DNA from: Tribonema minus | Lineage: Eukaryota > Sar > Xanthophyceae > Tribonematales > Tribonemataceae | DNA length: 64,000 nucleotides | NCBI GenBank assembly: GCA_017506865.1 | Contig: JAFCMP010000035.1 | Span: 868,001 to 932,000 of the forward strand | Reading direction: 5' to 3' | Shown here: positions 24,101-36,100 of the stretch, one piece after another | How positions within the stretch are numbered: the first letter of the stretch is position 1 | Layout of the letters: each line of letters starts with the position of its first letter | Position numbers and translations under genes: made by a program | The notes under the pieces: model-generated | The model's input: only the letters and a program-made list of their open reading frames with translations | The model's database searches: none | What the model was told of the DNA's origin: nothing

Positions 24101-27100
24101 GTTCGTAAAATATGATAGTGGGCGCACAGTCGCTCCGCCGTAGCCCGGCAGGCACACTGCAGCAAGCGCGGCAAATGGGATCTGAACCTCAGCCAATGGC
24201 ATGGATCGGGGGGTGCCATATGATAGTGGGGGGGCAGTCCGCTCCGCCATAGCCCAGCAGGCACACTGAAGCAAGGACACGGTGTGTGGACGGTTCGAAG
24301 CTCGGCTAAGGGCATGATAAGGATAGGTTGGTACGCTCTCACGGTGCGTGCAGAATTGAACGGTGGCACTGCAATGCCATTGCCGGCAGGCACACTTGCA
24401 CCAACACAACGTGCGGGCATTTCAAGCTGAGCTAAGGCCGTGATCAGGGTAGGCGCAACCTGATGGCGGGTGTGCAGTTGCTGGGGTAGCAGTGCTCCGC
24501 CACTGCCAATGAGCCCGCTGCAACATGCCGTGGCTGGGCCTGAACTCAGAACTTCCACTTGTTGAATTTTGCGTACTCCAGGGCACTTCTCCACGTGCGA
24601 CGCCCGCCTGACACCGGCCGACCCCTCCGTAGGGCTAGGGTTAGCGGAAGCATTAGGGTTAGGGTCACACCGCCACTCACCGCACGCGGTGCAGCCCGCA
24701 CCGGTGATAAGTTTCCTTCCAGAAGTGCGCCTACTTAGCAGCGCGTGACACGACTCAGACACAATTGGGATGCGCGAATGCAGCACCCTCATCGCGACTC
24801 ACCGCACTCGGTGTGGCCCGCGCAGGCAACGGCTCTGCTCCCACAAGCACGCCTACTCTCCAGCGCGCGACACATGTCAGAACACAGACGGACAGCGCAA
24901 GCACAAACGCAGCACCCTCGTCGCGACTCACCGCACCCTTGTTGGCGCCGCGTTCACTTCCAGAAGCACGCCTTGTACTCGGCAGCGCGAAACGCACTTC
25001 AATGGGCAGTGCAACTGCAGCTCAGGTGGGCAGTGCAAGCGCAGCACCCGCGCCGCGACTCACCGCACTCAGTGTGGCCTGCGTTGGCGACGGCGTGCAA
25101 GCCGCACTCCGTGCACGTGCCGGCGATCTCGTCGGAGAACGCGTTGCCGCCGCACGCCGCGCACGCCGCGCCCGCGCCGCCAGACGAGAAGGTGCCGGGC
25201 AGGCAGCGCTGGCAGCCGGGGCCGCCGTAGCCAGGGGCGCACACTGAGGCGCCAAGGGAAGTTGCACGCGAGGGAGTTGAAGTTTGGCACTGACAATGTC
25301 TCGACGTGGATTTCTGTCAATGCGCCCGCGCTCACGTTGTACAAGGTCAAAGGGCAACATCTGACAGCGTCGGCACCAAGTCATGTAATCGTTACTAGGC
25401 CGCCCCCCCCCCCCCCTTGGTGTGCCGACACTTATGTTGGCTGTTCAACCACATCCCCTGCGTGCACTCTGCAAATACCTCACAGTACACCAATATGAGA
25501 GCGCATGCACAGCAAGAACTCGCTCGGCCGCGGCAGCAGCAGCGCTCACCGTTGCACTCGGTACGCTCGTGGCTGGCGGAGGCCCCGCATTGCAGGACGC
25601 TACGTTACAGTACATCAATATGAGAGTATACACACAGCGAGACCTCGCTCTGCCACCGCTGCAGCAGCGCTCACCATCGCACTCGGTGCGCTCGTGGTTG
25701 GAGGAGGCACCCGCATCGCAGGACGTGCAGTCGTCGCGCGTGCCGCCGAGGCTGTACATGGCGTCGCCGCACCGCTTGCACTCCAGTACCTGCTTGGCGT
25801 CGCCGCCGGCCTCTACCGGGTCGCCGTAGCCGGGCTTGCACACTGCGTGAGGTCGCAAAGATGGTGCGGTTTGAGGTCAGTCACAGTACAGTGTGAGGCA
25901 CTAGCAGTACACATGCACTCCAGCTCCTCCTTGCCGTCGCCGTCGGCCTCTGTCGGGTGGCCGTAGCCGGGCTTACATGCTGAGATTCAGCATGCAAAGG
26001 GGTGTACGGTGCGAGGTCACAGTCAGTACAGTGTGAGGTCACGAGCAGTACACATGCACGCTTGCACTCCAGCACCTACTTGCCGTCGCCGCCGGCCTCT
26101 GTAGGGTTGCCGTAGCCGAGCTTGCAGACTGAGGCAGGACTCAGCGCGCGACGGAAGGTCACAGGTGGCATGGTGCTTGGGGACCACCAGTGCAGTGTGA
26201 GGTCACAAGCAGTACGTAGGTAGAGTTAGGGTTAGGGTTAGGGTCAGGTAAGTGGTATTGCAGCTTGCTCACCAGTTCACACTTGCCATCGCTACTGTCG
26301 GAGGGTCGAAGATGACAGCTCACACCAGGAGAAAGCGCACAACTACCAGAGGTCATAGACGTTACAACTTCACACTTGGTACAGTGTCAGCAACACCCGT
26401 TGATACTGCACTTCTGGCATGTGCTGACTGCAGCGCGCGGAAAAAGGCTGGAATGAGCGGTGCACAATGCGAATCGACACACAGTACTTGAACGGTTCCT
26501 GACAGTATCATGGCACAAGAGCATTTTGCAGGCCACAGTGCGCGCATATGATGGCACTGCAAGGTGCATTTGCTGCAGCCGCCCCGCCGCTAGTGTGTTG
26601 CCGTGGCCAGCTCCCGTAGTTTCATACTGCATACTTTAAATGTTCATACTTCAAATGTTCATACTACATATCTCGTGCATACACGTGAAACGTTGATGCA
26701 TAGCACTAGGACATATTCATGTATGCAGGTCAAAGCCTCTCTTCACACCAATGACCTATATAAAAGTGCGGCACACTGACGCCACGTCACCATGGCAAAA
26801 CACTTACCGCATGCGTCGTGCCCGTTGTTGGAAGTCTCGTTGTCGGGGCACGCTGCCAGGCGACAATATACAGGGGGGTAGCTAGGGTCAGCAGCAGTTG
26901 CGAAGGTGCACTGCAGCGGAGCACTGTTGACAGCTCATGTTGTCGCATTGCATTGTTCAAAAGAGCAGTAGGTGCTCAGATGCATGCACATTGTGCCGTA
27001 CATATACAACTCAGAGACCCTGGTTGTAGCTGTGCAGAACATGGAGACTTCAGCAGATGTGAAAACCCTCGAGGGCAGCACGCATGCGCACATACACACA

Positions 27101-30100
27101 CCGCACCAATCTCGCGCAACTCATTCATACGAGTTGCGCCTTTGCAGAGCATAGAGGCTTGAGGGCACCGATCACAAGGGCAGTGCTCTCGCACGCACAA
27201 AAGCGCATCGCACCACAAGTAATACGATTCCACACACCGCACCTCAAGTATATAATTCAAGGCACAACCCATACGTACTGGCTGCACCTGTGCAGAGCAT
27301 GGAGCCTTCGATAGAGGTGAAGCCCTCGAGGGCAGCACTCGCACGCGCAGACGCGCACCGCACCGCAAGTATATACTGTACAATCACATACCGCACCTCA
27401 AGTACATGATTTGAAGCACAACCATACACACTGGCCGTACCTGTGCACAGCATGGAGCCTTCGGTAGAGACGAAGCCCTCGGGACAGCGCTCGCACTTGG
27501 GCCCCTCGCCCCCGCAGCAGTCGCGCTTGCCGCCCGGGGAGTACGTGCCAGCGGGGCAGGTGTCGCAGTTGCGCCCCCCGCGGCCGGGTTCACAGACTGC
27601 AGTACATATGGGTTCAAGGTTCAAATAGAGTACAGCTTGTCAGGTCAGAGCCAGGACGCGCATGAGAGGGCGTCATGGGGCCCTTGGCCGTAATAGCAGT
27701 GGGGCCAGTCTATACACCTGACTGCTACCTGCATCTATGTGTAGAATGCCGCGCTCGTGCACTGCAGAACGCTGCTGCACAAGGCAGTGCTCACCGTAGC
27801 ACACAGTACCGTCGCTATCACAGCCGGCACCGTTGCTGCCACAATCAACGGCACCTCTGTACATAGAGGAAGCCGCCTGCACACCTGAGTGCCACCCGAA
27901 TTGGTTCACTATTGCAGGGGGGCACATATGCTTGCGCAATGGAGCGTCACCACACGGACGGAGGCAGCGCTCACCGTTGCCCATACACTACGGTTGTCAT
28001 CAGAGCTGGCACGGTTGAACGGCAGCTCTGTTGATGGAGGAAGCACGCCTTGCACCCCCTCATTCGACCCAGGTTAGTTTGCTACGGCAGCGGGGAACGT
28101 GCTTGCGCAACGCAGCGTCACTGCGCAAGGCAGCGCTCACCGTTGCACGCAGCACGGTCGTCGTCGGAGCCGGTGCCATCGGGGCACTTGGCGCACTCCA
28201 CGTGCGCGCCCCCGGGGCTGCTGTAGCCGTCCTGGCAGCGCTCGCAGCTGTCGCCGCCGTAGCCAGGCATGCAGACTGCAGCGCTCAGCGGGACACGCAG
28301 AGTGCAACTGCGGTTCAGACTGCAGAATTCATGCAGTTCAGACGCGGGCCAAGCAAAGTGCACAGGCTGGTCAAGGGTGCGTCCGGTGGATGTCATTCAC
28401 TTGCCGCAGTGACAGTACCAACGGCCAGCTGTGCTTGCAGACCGCAGCGCTCAGCCAGTTCACACACAGTCCAGGCATGTTTTGCACAGAGTTCAAGAGT
28501 ACACGCCCAGCAGATGGCATGTAAATGTTGTGACGGCTGAGACGCTGCCATAGCCGGAAGTGTTTGTTGGCCTGTGCTCGGGGATCTATCAGAATGCGTA
28601 CCTACCTCAAGCACACTGTAGAAGCCATGTGATGTGAGCGTACCAGTCGGCAGAGCATGCAGGCAGCTCCACGGCAGATGGCTTGCGGATTGCAGTGTGG
28701 AATACTACACATGCAGTTCATGTGCAGTTTGATCAACTGCTCGTCTGTGTACACATGCAGCGCCATCACGGCAGTACTTGAAGTCACAGTATTGTATCCA
28801 AGCAAAAAAATAGTCACTTGAAGTTTTTTGTGCCGGCTTGCAGTCTTCGTGTGTGACCTTTGTGGAGTTCGATGTCACATGGCGGCATTCACAGACTTCA
28901 ACGATTACAGGCATGGTAGAAAACGAATTTGGTAATTCTGAACTAATTCAAAATGAAGTGTGATGCGCATCGCTCACCGCAGCCTGTGTTGTCGCCGTTG
29001 GCGATGGCGCCCTTAGGGCAGGCTGCGCGGAGACAACAAGAGCGGTCACGCATCGCAATGGTGACAATATGGCGCTTAGCATATTTCAAAGTTTATGTAC
29101 AAGTATCTCTGCCGGAGACGCCCCGTGCAAAGGTGAAGTACAGTACGTGGAACAGCGGAAGATGCGCGAGCGGTCTAGACACTTTTAAAAACTCGTGAGT
29201 CTCAGAGCTTGAGACTTGTAGTATACACTATTACTAGCAGGTGGCCCACAACTTTCAGAGCAGTGCGCTCAGTTTTTCCCAGAGTGTGGAGTCTTGCCTG
29301 GGCAAGTAAGAGTCATGAGCAAGTGACTCATTGACAAGTGACTCGCAGGCAAATGAATTGGCGCATGGACCAGAGTAAACATACGCACACTTTAATGTGA
29401 ACCAGTCACTTGTGTCTCCCGGACTTGACATCCATCCATACTCGCAACGGCTTCAAGACATCCAGCAACAGCAGCGCGTTGCGCATCAGACGCGACGACC
29501 AGCCTCCCTCAGCTTGCGCCTCAGCCCAGGCAGCATTGAACAACAACTTCAAGGTTTCTGGGCACTTTGCAACTTCAACCGCTAGCTAGCCCTTCCTCGC
29601 TCACCAGCGCAGCGCGGCGCGCCCGCTGCGGCAGCGACGCTGCCAGACGCACACGCCTCGCACTCTGCGCCGGCGCCGCCTGCGGAGGCGGTGCCTGCGG
29701 CGCACTGCTTACAGTGGGCCCCTCCATAGCCAGCCTCACAGACTGCGCGGGCAAGGGGACGTGGGTGGAATTTGGTGAGTAGTGCTGGTCTGTGGGGCTT
29801 GCTGCAGAGTGTGAATTGTCTGGTGTCACCTAGGGTGAAGGTAAGACTTGAGGTCAGGGTTGGTATGGAGAGGTGGGGTCAGAGATAGGGTTAGGGTTAC
29901 GAGTCGCAAGACCTGTTGGCTGTATGATGCACCGGGGAATGACCATAGCGGTCATTGCTACGGACACGGGCACTTCTTGAAGTGGGGCCAGCTTTGCGGA
30001 ATGCCAAAGCAAATGCCATTCTGACATGGGCAAGTTGAGTAACCCAGCCAATCTCTTGTGACACTCTGAGGGCGGTGCCTGTTTGGTGGAAAATCCACAC

Positions 30101-33100
30101 TGCGCTCTTGTGTACGGACAGGTTGCAACTTGAGCTGCTGCGAGACCTTGTATGAATTTGCTCAACATGGGATGATGGCTCTCTGCATACTTGCACAAGC
30201 GCAATGCATCTGTGTTTTGTGTAAGCATGCGTGCCTGCATCAACGCAGGTGCCACCAGACGCACGGGCTTGGGTGAAACAGATACGTGTGCTGTATCTCA
30301 GTAGTGCGCCGCCGCGGCGCCCGCATTTACAGACTGCATACTTCAACATATTCTTCAGGTATTTCGAACCATTACCTTCCCGCTTGCTAGTTGCTTTCGC
30401 CCAAGTAGCTAGCTGCACAACTAGGAACCACAATACACAAAAAGCCCCGCGGTCGTGCACCCTGCAAGTACGTTACTGGTACATCACTGTTTGCCTGAAA
30501 AGTCTTATTTGGCATCCAGGCTGCAACACCACAGTCGGCGTACCTCTGCGCAGGAAGCACTGAACACTGTCCATGACTCTACTCAAGGACTCTACTCGTC
30601 GCTTCAGGCAGCGCTCACCATCGCACGCCATCCCGTCCTTCCCCGGCAGCGTCCCTGCGGGGCACGCCTCGCAACCTGTGCGCGTGCCGCCGTACGCAAA
30701 CGCCCCCTGCGCGCACCTCACGCACGGCTTGCCCTCCGCCTCCGCGCCGTAGCCGCCGGCGCACACGCACTGCGCGCCGGCGTTGTTGGGCGCTTCACCG
30801 TCGGGGCACGCTGCGGGGGGGGGGCGGGGGGAGGGGGACGGTTGCGGATGAGCGCTGCTGCAAGTGTTACAGCTAGGGTTTACGGGGTGCAAACAGGGCA
30901 CGCTGCAGCGTCAAGGGGGTGGGGGGGGGGCGTCAAGGGTTATGGATGAGCGCTGCTGCAAGTGTTACAGTTGGGGTTTACGGGGTGCGGGCTGAGCGCA
31001 ATGCGGGGTTAAGGTTAGGGTTAGGGTTAGCGTGCTGGCGCGTGAGGCGCGCAGACGGCGTCTCATGTGCCGAGGGTGGGGTGCTGTGGCACAGCATAGA
31101 GGCACTCAGCTTTCTGATGATTAACACATGCGCCGGAGCAGTGATGCAATGGCGCTTGCGAAGTTTCCAGGGACACGAGCGCTGCTGGCACACCTAGCGC
31201 AACAATCAGCGGCAGCAGCGGGTAGCACGGCGCTTCCTCCGTTCACACATGTACATTCAGCTCTTGGCCTCCGCATACAGCCACTGCCTCCTCGGATCAG
31301 TCCGCCCCCCCAAGAACCAGTCCAGTTGCAAACAGCGGAGGCTGAGGGTTGGGGATTGTTACATGTGCACAAACAAAAATTGAAGCTATGACCCTTCTAG
31401 AGCAGCTCTCTTATTTATAAGTAATAAATTACAAAGAGAATTTAGAGGGTACTTTCAGGATTTTTATCATACGAAGAACTCTCAGTCAGGACTAGGGTTA
31501 GGATAAGGGTTACTCACGGGTGCAGCGTGCCTGGCCCTCCGCGCCCGCGACGGAGCCGAGTGGGCACTCCTGACAGAACACGCCGACGCCGCCGGGCGAA
31601 TATGTGCCCACCGTGCACACGGTGCAGTCGGGGCCCCCGTGGCCGGGGTCGCAGTGGTGAACTGCGCGGATGCAAGGGGGGTTTGGGGGTCACATCGTTG
31701 AGACACTGTCAGGTTAGGGTTAGAAATAGGGTTAGGGTCAGGGTTAAGGCAAGCCGGGTGGCATGAAGACAATTGAGCGGGCGTGACCGTCGTTCGCGCT
31801 GGCTTCCTTGCGCGCAAGGCTGCCTTTGAATAACATTTGACACTGCACTCCAAGAGTGCGCCCTTCGCTGCGCACGCACGGCGCAGTCCGGAATGCCAGG
31901 CACCGCGGCGCTTGCATGAATTGCTCGGTAGCACAGTTCACCGGCAGCGGGGGCAGTTGACATCGTGGCGGCGCAGGAGCCTGGAGAGAGCTGCGCACGA
32001 CCGCGCAACATCAAGGTGCTGCGGAGGCTGCCCTGGCTAGTGCACCACGATTGCAAAGCGCACACGCCTCGTCTTGGCCTCTCATGAATGCAACTCATTG
32101 AGCGCAAGCGACATGCATAATTTCTGCGGCTGGTATAATCGCAATAGTCACGGATTCAATCCTTCAGGCTCTGCATCTGCGCGTGCCGCCCGTTGAAAGG
32201 CCGCAGCCGCACTGACTGCACCTGAGTCATGCGCGTGCGTGCAATGTCGCTCATGTAACGCCTCTGCACACATGCCTTCGGGCATGTGGCCGCTGATATC
32301 TATGACGAGCAGCTTCAGCGACCGCTGTGTTTGAGCACTGCTGCCGCAGCGGACCCAGTGCCCCCAACGCACCAACAAGCGCGTCTGCACAATCTTGATC
32401 CAGTAATGGTCAGCATCACGATGGCTTACCATCGATGCATGCTTTACATGGGGCTCAAGGTTCTGTGGCAGCATCTGAGGGATGCAATTTGCAGCATCAA
32501 TGTGAAATGCATTGATTGTGCTCAAGTTCCGCGTACCTCCGCAGCCATCGTGGTTGAGCGTTGCCCCGAGGCCCCAGGGGCACTTGACGCACTTGGCGCC
32601 GGGCCCGCCAATGGAGTACGCATCGTGGTCACCGCAGGGCGCGCACTTGCCGCTCTTGCCGTCGTTCACCCACTCGTAGCCCGGGGCGCAGTCTGCGGCG
32701 GCGCAGCAAATGGTGCTTCATTAGTGGGGTCACGCGCCATTGCGAGCATGCGCACGCTGCAGGTGCCTATCGCACCATAATATAAACATGTTGTGATTGT
32801 TGACAGAGATGTTCTTGCAGGTCGACCAACTTGTAGCGGGGCGCAGTCTGCGGCGCGGCAGCAACGGTTGCAGTTGAGTGATGGGGCCAAGTGCCGTCGC
32901 AAGCATGCGCACGATGCAGGTGCCAGCTGTACCGTGATTTGTAAAGATGGTCATGAACATCGTCAGAGAGTTGCAAGTGGGCTGACCCAGTCGTAGCCCG
33001 GGCCGCAGTCTGCGGCGGCGCAGCAAATGTTGCTTTAGTAATGGGGCCAAGCGCTGTCGCGACATGCGTGCGCTGCGCAGGCGTAAGTTACTGTGGCTTG

Positions 33101-36100
33101 TGCGGTCCGTGACAGCAGGGCGCGCGCTCCTACGTGTGTGGCGCAGCGCAGGAGGAGTTTGAATGACCACATGTACATATTTGTGCGGTGATGGCATGGC
33201 AGCGTGCGCATTGATGCCCTGTGGAATGAACGTCTAGCATCAGTTTTCCAGTGCTGTGAGGAGTGCACATGCTGCACCCCTCACCCCGTGCCCTTCAAAA
33301 GCACGCAGCTATGACGGCAAGGTGAGAAGGCAAGTCACGTCTTGAGGGACACACCGAACATCAACATGAACTTGAGTGCTGCTGCTTCAATTGAGAAGCT
33401 GAATCACGTTTTGACGGACACTATGAATGTCAACATGACCACGCACAGCGCGCATCTGCCCCAGCAGCAAACACAGCGCATCCATACATACGTACCTGTG
33501 CACTTGCTGTGTAGCGCGTCGGGCTGGTACCCCGCGGCGCACACCTTGCACTCCTCAAACTGCGTGCCGTCCATGTCGTTGCCGCTGGGCGCGGGGGAGT
33601 ACGTGTTGCCCGTGCAGGCGTGGCAGTCCTTGCCGCCGTGGCCCGCCGCGCAGTCTGCGCGCGGCGCAGATGCAAGCAGCGCTCGACAATGGGTGCTTAA
33701 CTCTAATGCTTAATAAAGCGCGTTGCTTGTGCAGGCGTAGCAGTCCTTCTGCCGTGGCGCGCCGCGCAGCCTGCGTACGCTTGACTGGCGAGCAGTGCTC
33801 AGCAAGCAACCCACAGCGCGCGAAAAGTACCTTTTGCTGAACCCTAGCCCTAACGCTGACCTATAGGGAGCGGAGGCGGGCAGCGCTGGGTGCGCACGCC
33901 TCGCAGGGGAGCAGTCCTCAGCAATGCACACCATGCGCTACACCTTTGAGTCAGCCTGAACATTACAGGCAGACAGCGCTCAGGCGCGCTCTGCCGCCAA
34001 GGCAAGCGGCGCTCAGTGAGCGGCGCCCAGCGCGCGCACTTCGTCTAAACCCCAATCCACGCGTCGCGTGCACTGCATGCGGATGCCGCTGACGGTGCAT
34101 TATGCATCACACCTGCATCAAACCCTCGCATAACCCCTACCCACGCTGCCGCGCAAATGCTCCCCACTGCGGCACCGAGTGCGGTACCCAAACTGCAAGC
34201 CTTTTGTGCCGCGGACTCTACATCTAGCCTTTGACCGCACATTCATCCATATGTGTACTCTGTCAGGGACATGCCAACTACGAGCTGTCGCCACAATCTT
34301 CACAGCCCTCAACGCACCGCAGCGTGAGCGCAGCACCTGCCGCAGCAGGACCAGCCCGGTCACGGCATTCTCAATCAGGGAGAACAACGTCGACATTCAA
34401 GTTGCGGCCAGGGCACCTGAGCATTCGTCTCAACAGGGAGAGTAGCGCTGAGGCCAATAGTGTGGCCGGGGCACCTGAGCATTTGCTGCGGTCGGCGCTG
34501 ACTTGATAGCCCTCAACACACCGCAGCACCTGCCGCAGCTCGAGCACGCACGCAGTTCTAGCACAGACCGACATGGTCACGCAACCTCAATCAGCGAGAA
34601 CAGTACTGAAGTTGAAGTTGTGGCCGGGGCACCTGAGCATTCGCCGTGGTCGGCGCTGACTTGGTAGCCCTCGGGGCACTGCGCGCACTGCGAGCCGATG
34701 CCCCCCGCTGCATACGCGTTGCCGGCGCACGGCGCGCACACCTTGCCCTGGCACTCGTCGCAGCCGACCACGGGGCTGCCGTACCCGCGCTTGCAGCCTG
34801 GGAGCGTGCGGTGCCGGGGGGGGAATGGGGGTCATAATTTCAGCTCATGTATGTACAACATAGTATTACAGTATATGTGAGTGTTGGCGACAGGGCCCAT
34901 TCTAGCAAGAGGCTAATTGCCAGAAGACGGCAGGGGTCATCGTTGTGAGCTTTGGTAGTTGAAGTTATGGCATTGCATCCCCTGCGCAGCACTGCACATT
35001 GTTGATAGTTTATTACTGGTAGAAGAGTTCCAACAAAACAACAACGCGCCTCAGCAGTGCCCCGCGCACGTCATCGCGCGCTCTGCAACACCCCTGGCGC
35101 GCCCTGCAACGCGCGTACGCGCTTCGCCATACGCACTCACCCCTGCACTCCGTCTGATCGCTGTTGGTCCTGAACCCGTCGGGGCACTTCTTGCACGCCG
35201 CGGCGTTCCCGCCGTACGAGATCCAGTCCTCCTTGCAGCGCACGCACTTGGGGTCGCTGGGTGTGAGGGCCCTGTCGTCCATGCCGTAGCTGTCGGGGCT
35301 GCCGTAGCCGGGCAGGCAGTCTGCGCGAGTCCAAAGTGCAGAGGCACGGTACACATAGAGTTCACAATTGTTCACAAGAGTTCACAAGAGCTGGACCACC
35401 ATACAGCCCTGTCATCCATGCCGTAGCTGTCGGGGCTGCCGTAGCCGGGCAGGCAGTCTGCGCGAGTTCAAGTGCAGAGGCGCGGTACACGTAGAGTTCA
35501 CGAGGGTTCACAGCGGTCCACAAGAGGTGGGCAGGATACTGCCCCGTTGTCCAGGCCGTAGCTGTCAAGGTTGACGTAGGTAGCCGGCAGGCAGTCTGCA
35601 CGAGTACAGGTACGGTGCATGCTGAGTTCACGAGAGGTCATGAGAGTGCACCGAGCACACAAGCCCTTTGCAGCAGCGCTCATACAGGCGGCCGCAGCTG
35701 CTGCGAGCAGTGTTTGACTGGGGTCGCAAGACCAGGTGCCTGGCAAAGGGCATCTCCCCCCCCACTAAGCCCTCGTCCATCTGCCCAAGGGCCTTCATGC
35801 ACTTCTTATCAATTCTCGCTTAGGGCGCAAAAAGCCCAATATACTCCCAGGTATGTGTAACTGAGCGCTGCCTCAAATGACAATACATACGTACCTACGC
35901 AGGCGTCCTTCTTGTTGCTGGCGCGGTACCCCTCCGCGCACTTCTGGCAGTCGTCCTTGTTGGTGCCGGGGCTGAACGTCTCGCCGTAGCACGGCTTGCA
36001 ATCCGCTCCCCCGTAGCCCGGCAGGCACGCTGGGGCAAACACAATGTATGGGATTTGACAAAGCAAATAGGATCTGAAAGTCAGCTGAGGGCTTGGTGAC

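Noticed and set aside
24015-24540. Exon 17-like copies as alternative functional exons
   Set aside because: They lack donors and diverge after 25-30 nt, so they cannot be complete exons.
26755-26770. TATATAAAAG as a promoter TATA box
   Set aside because: It lies in an intron of the large gene with no gene start nearby.
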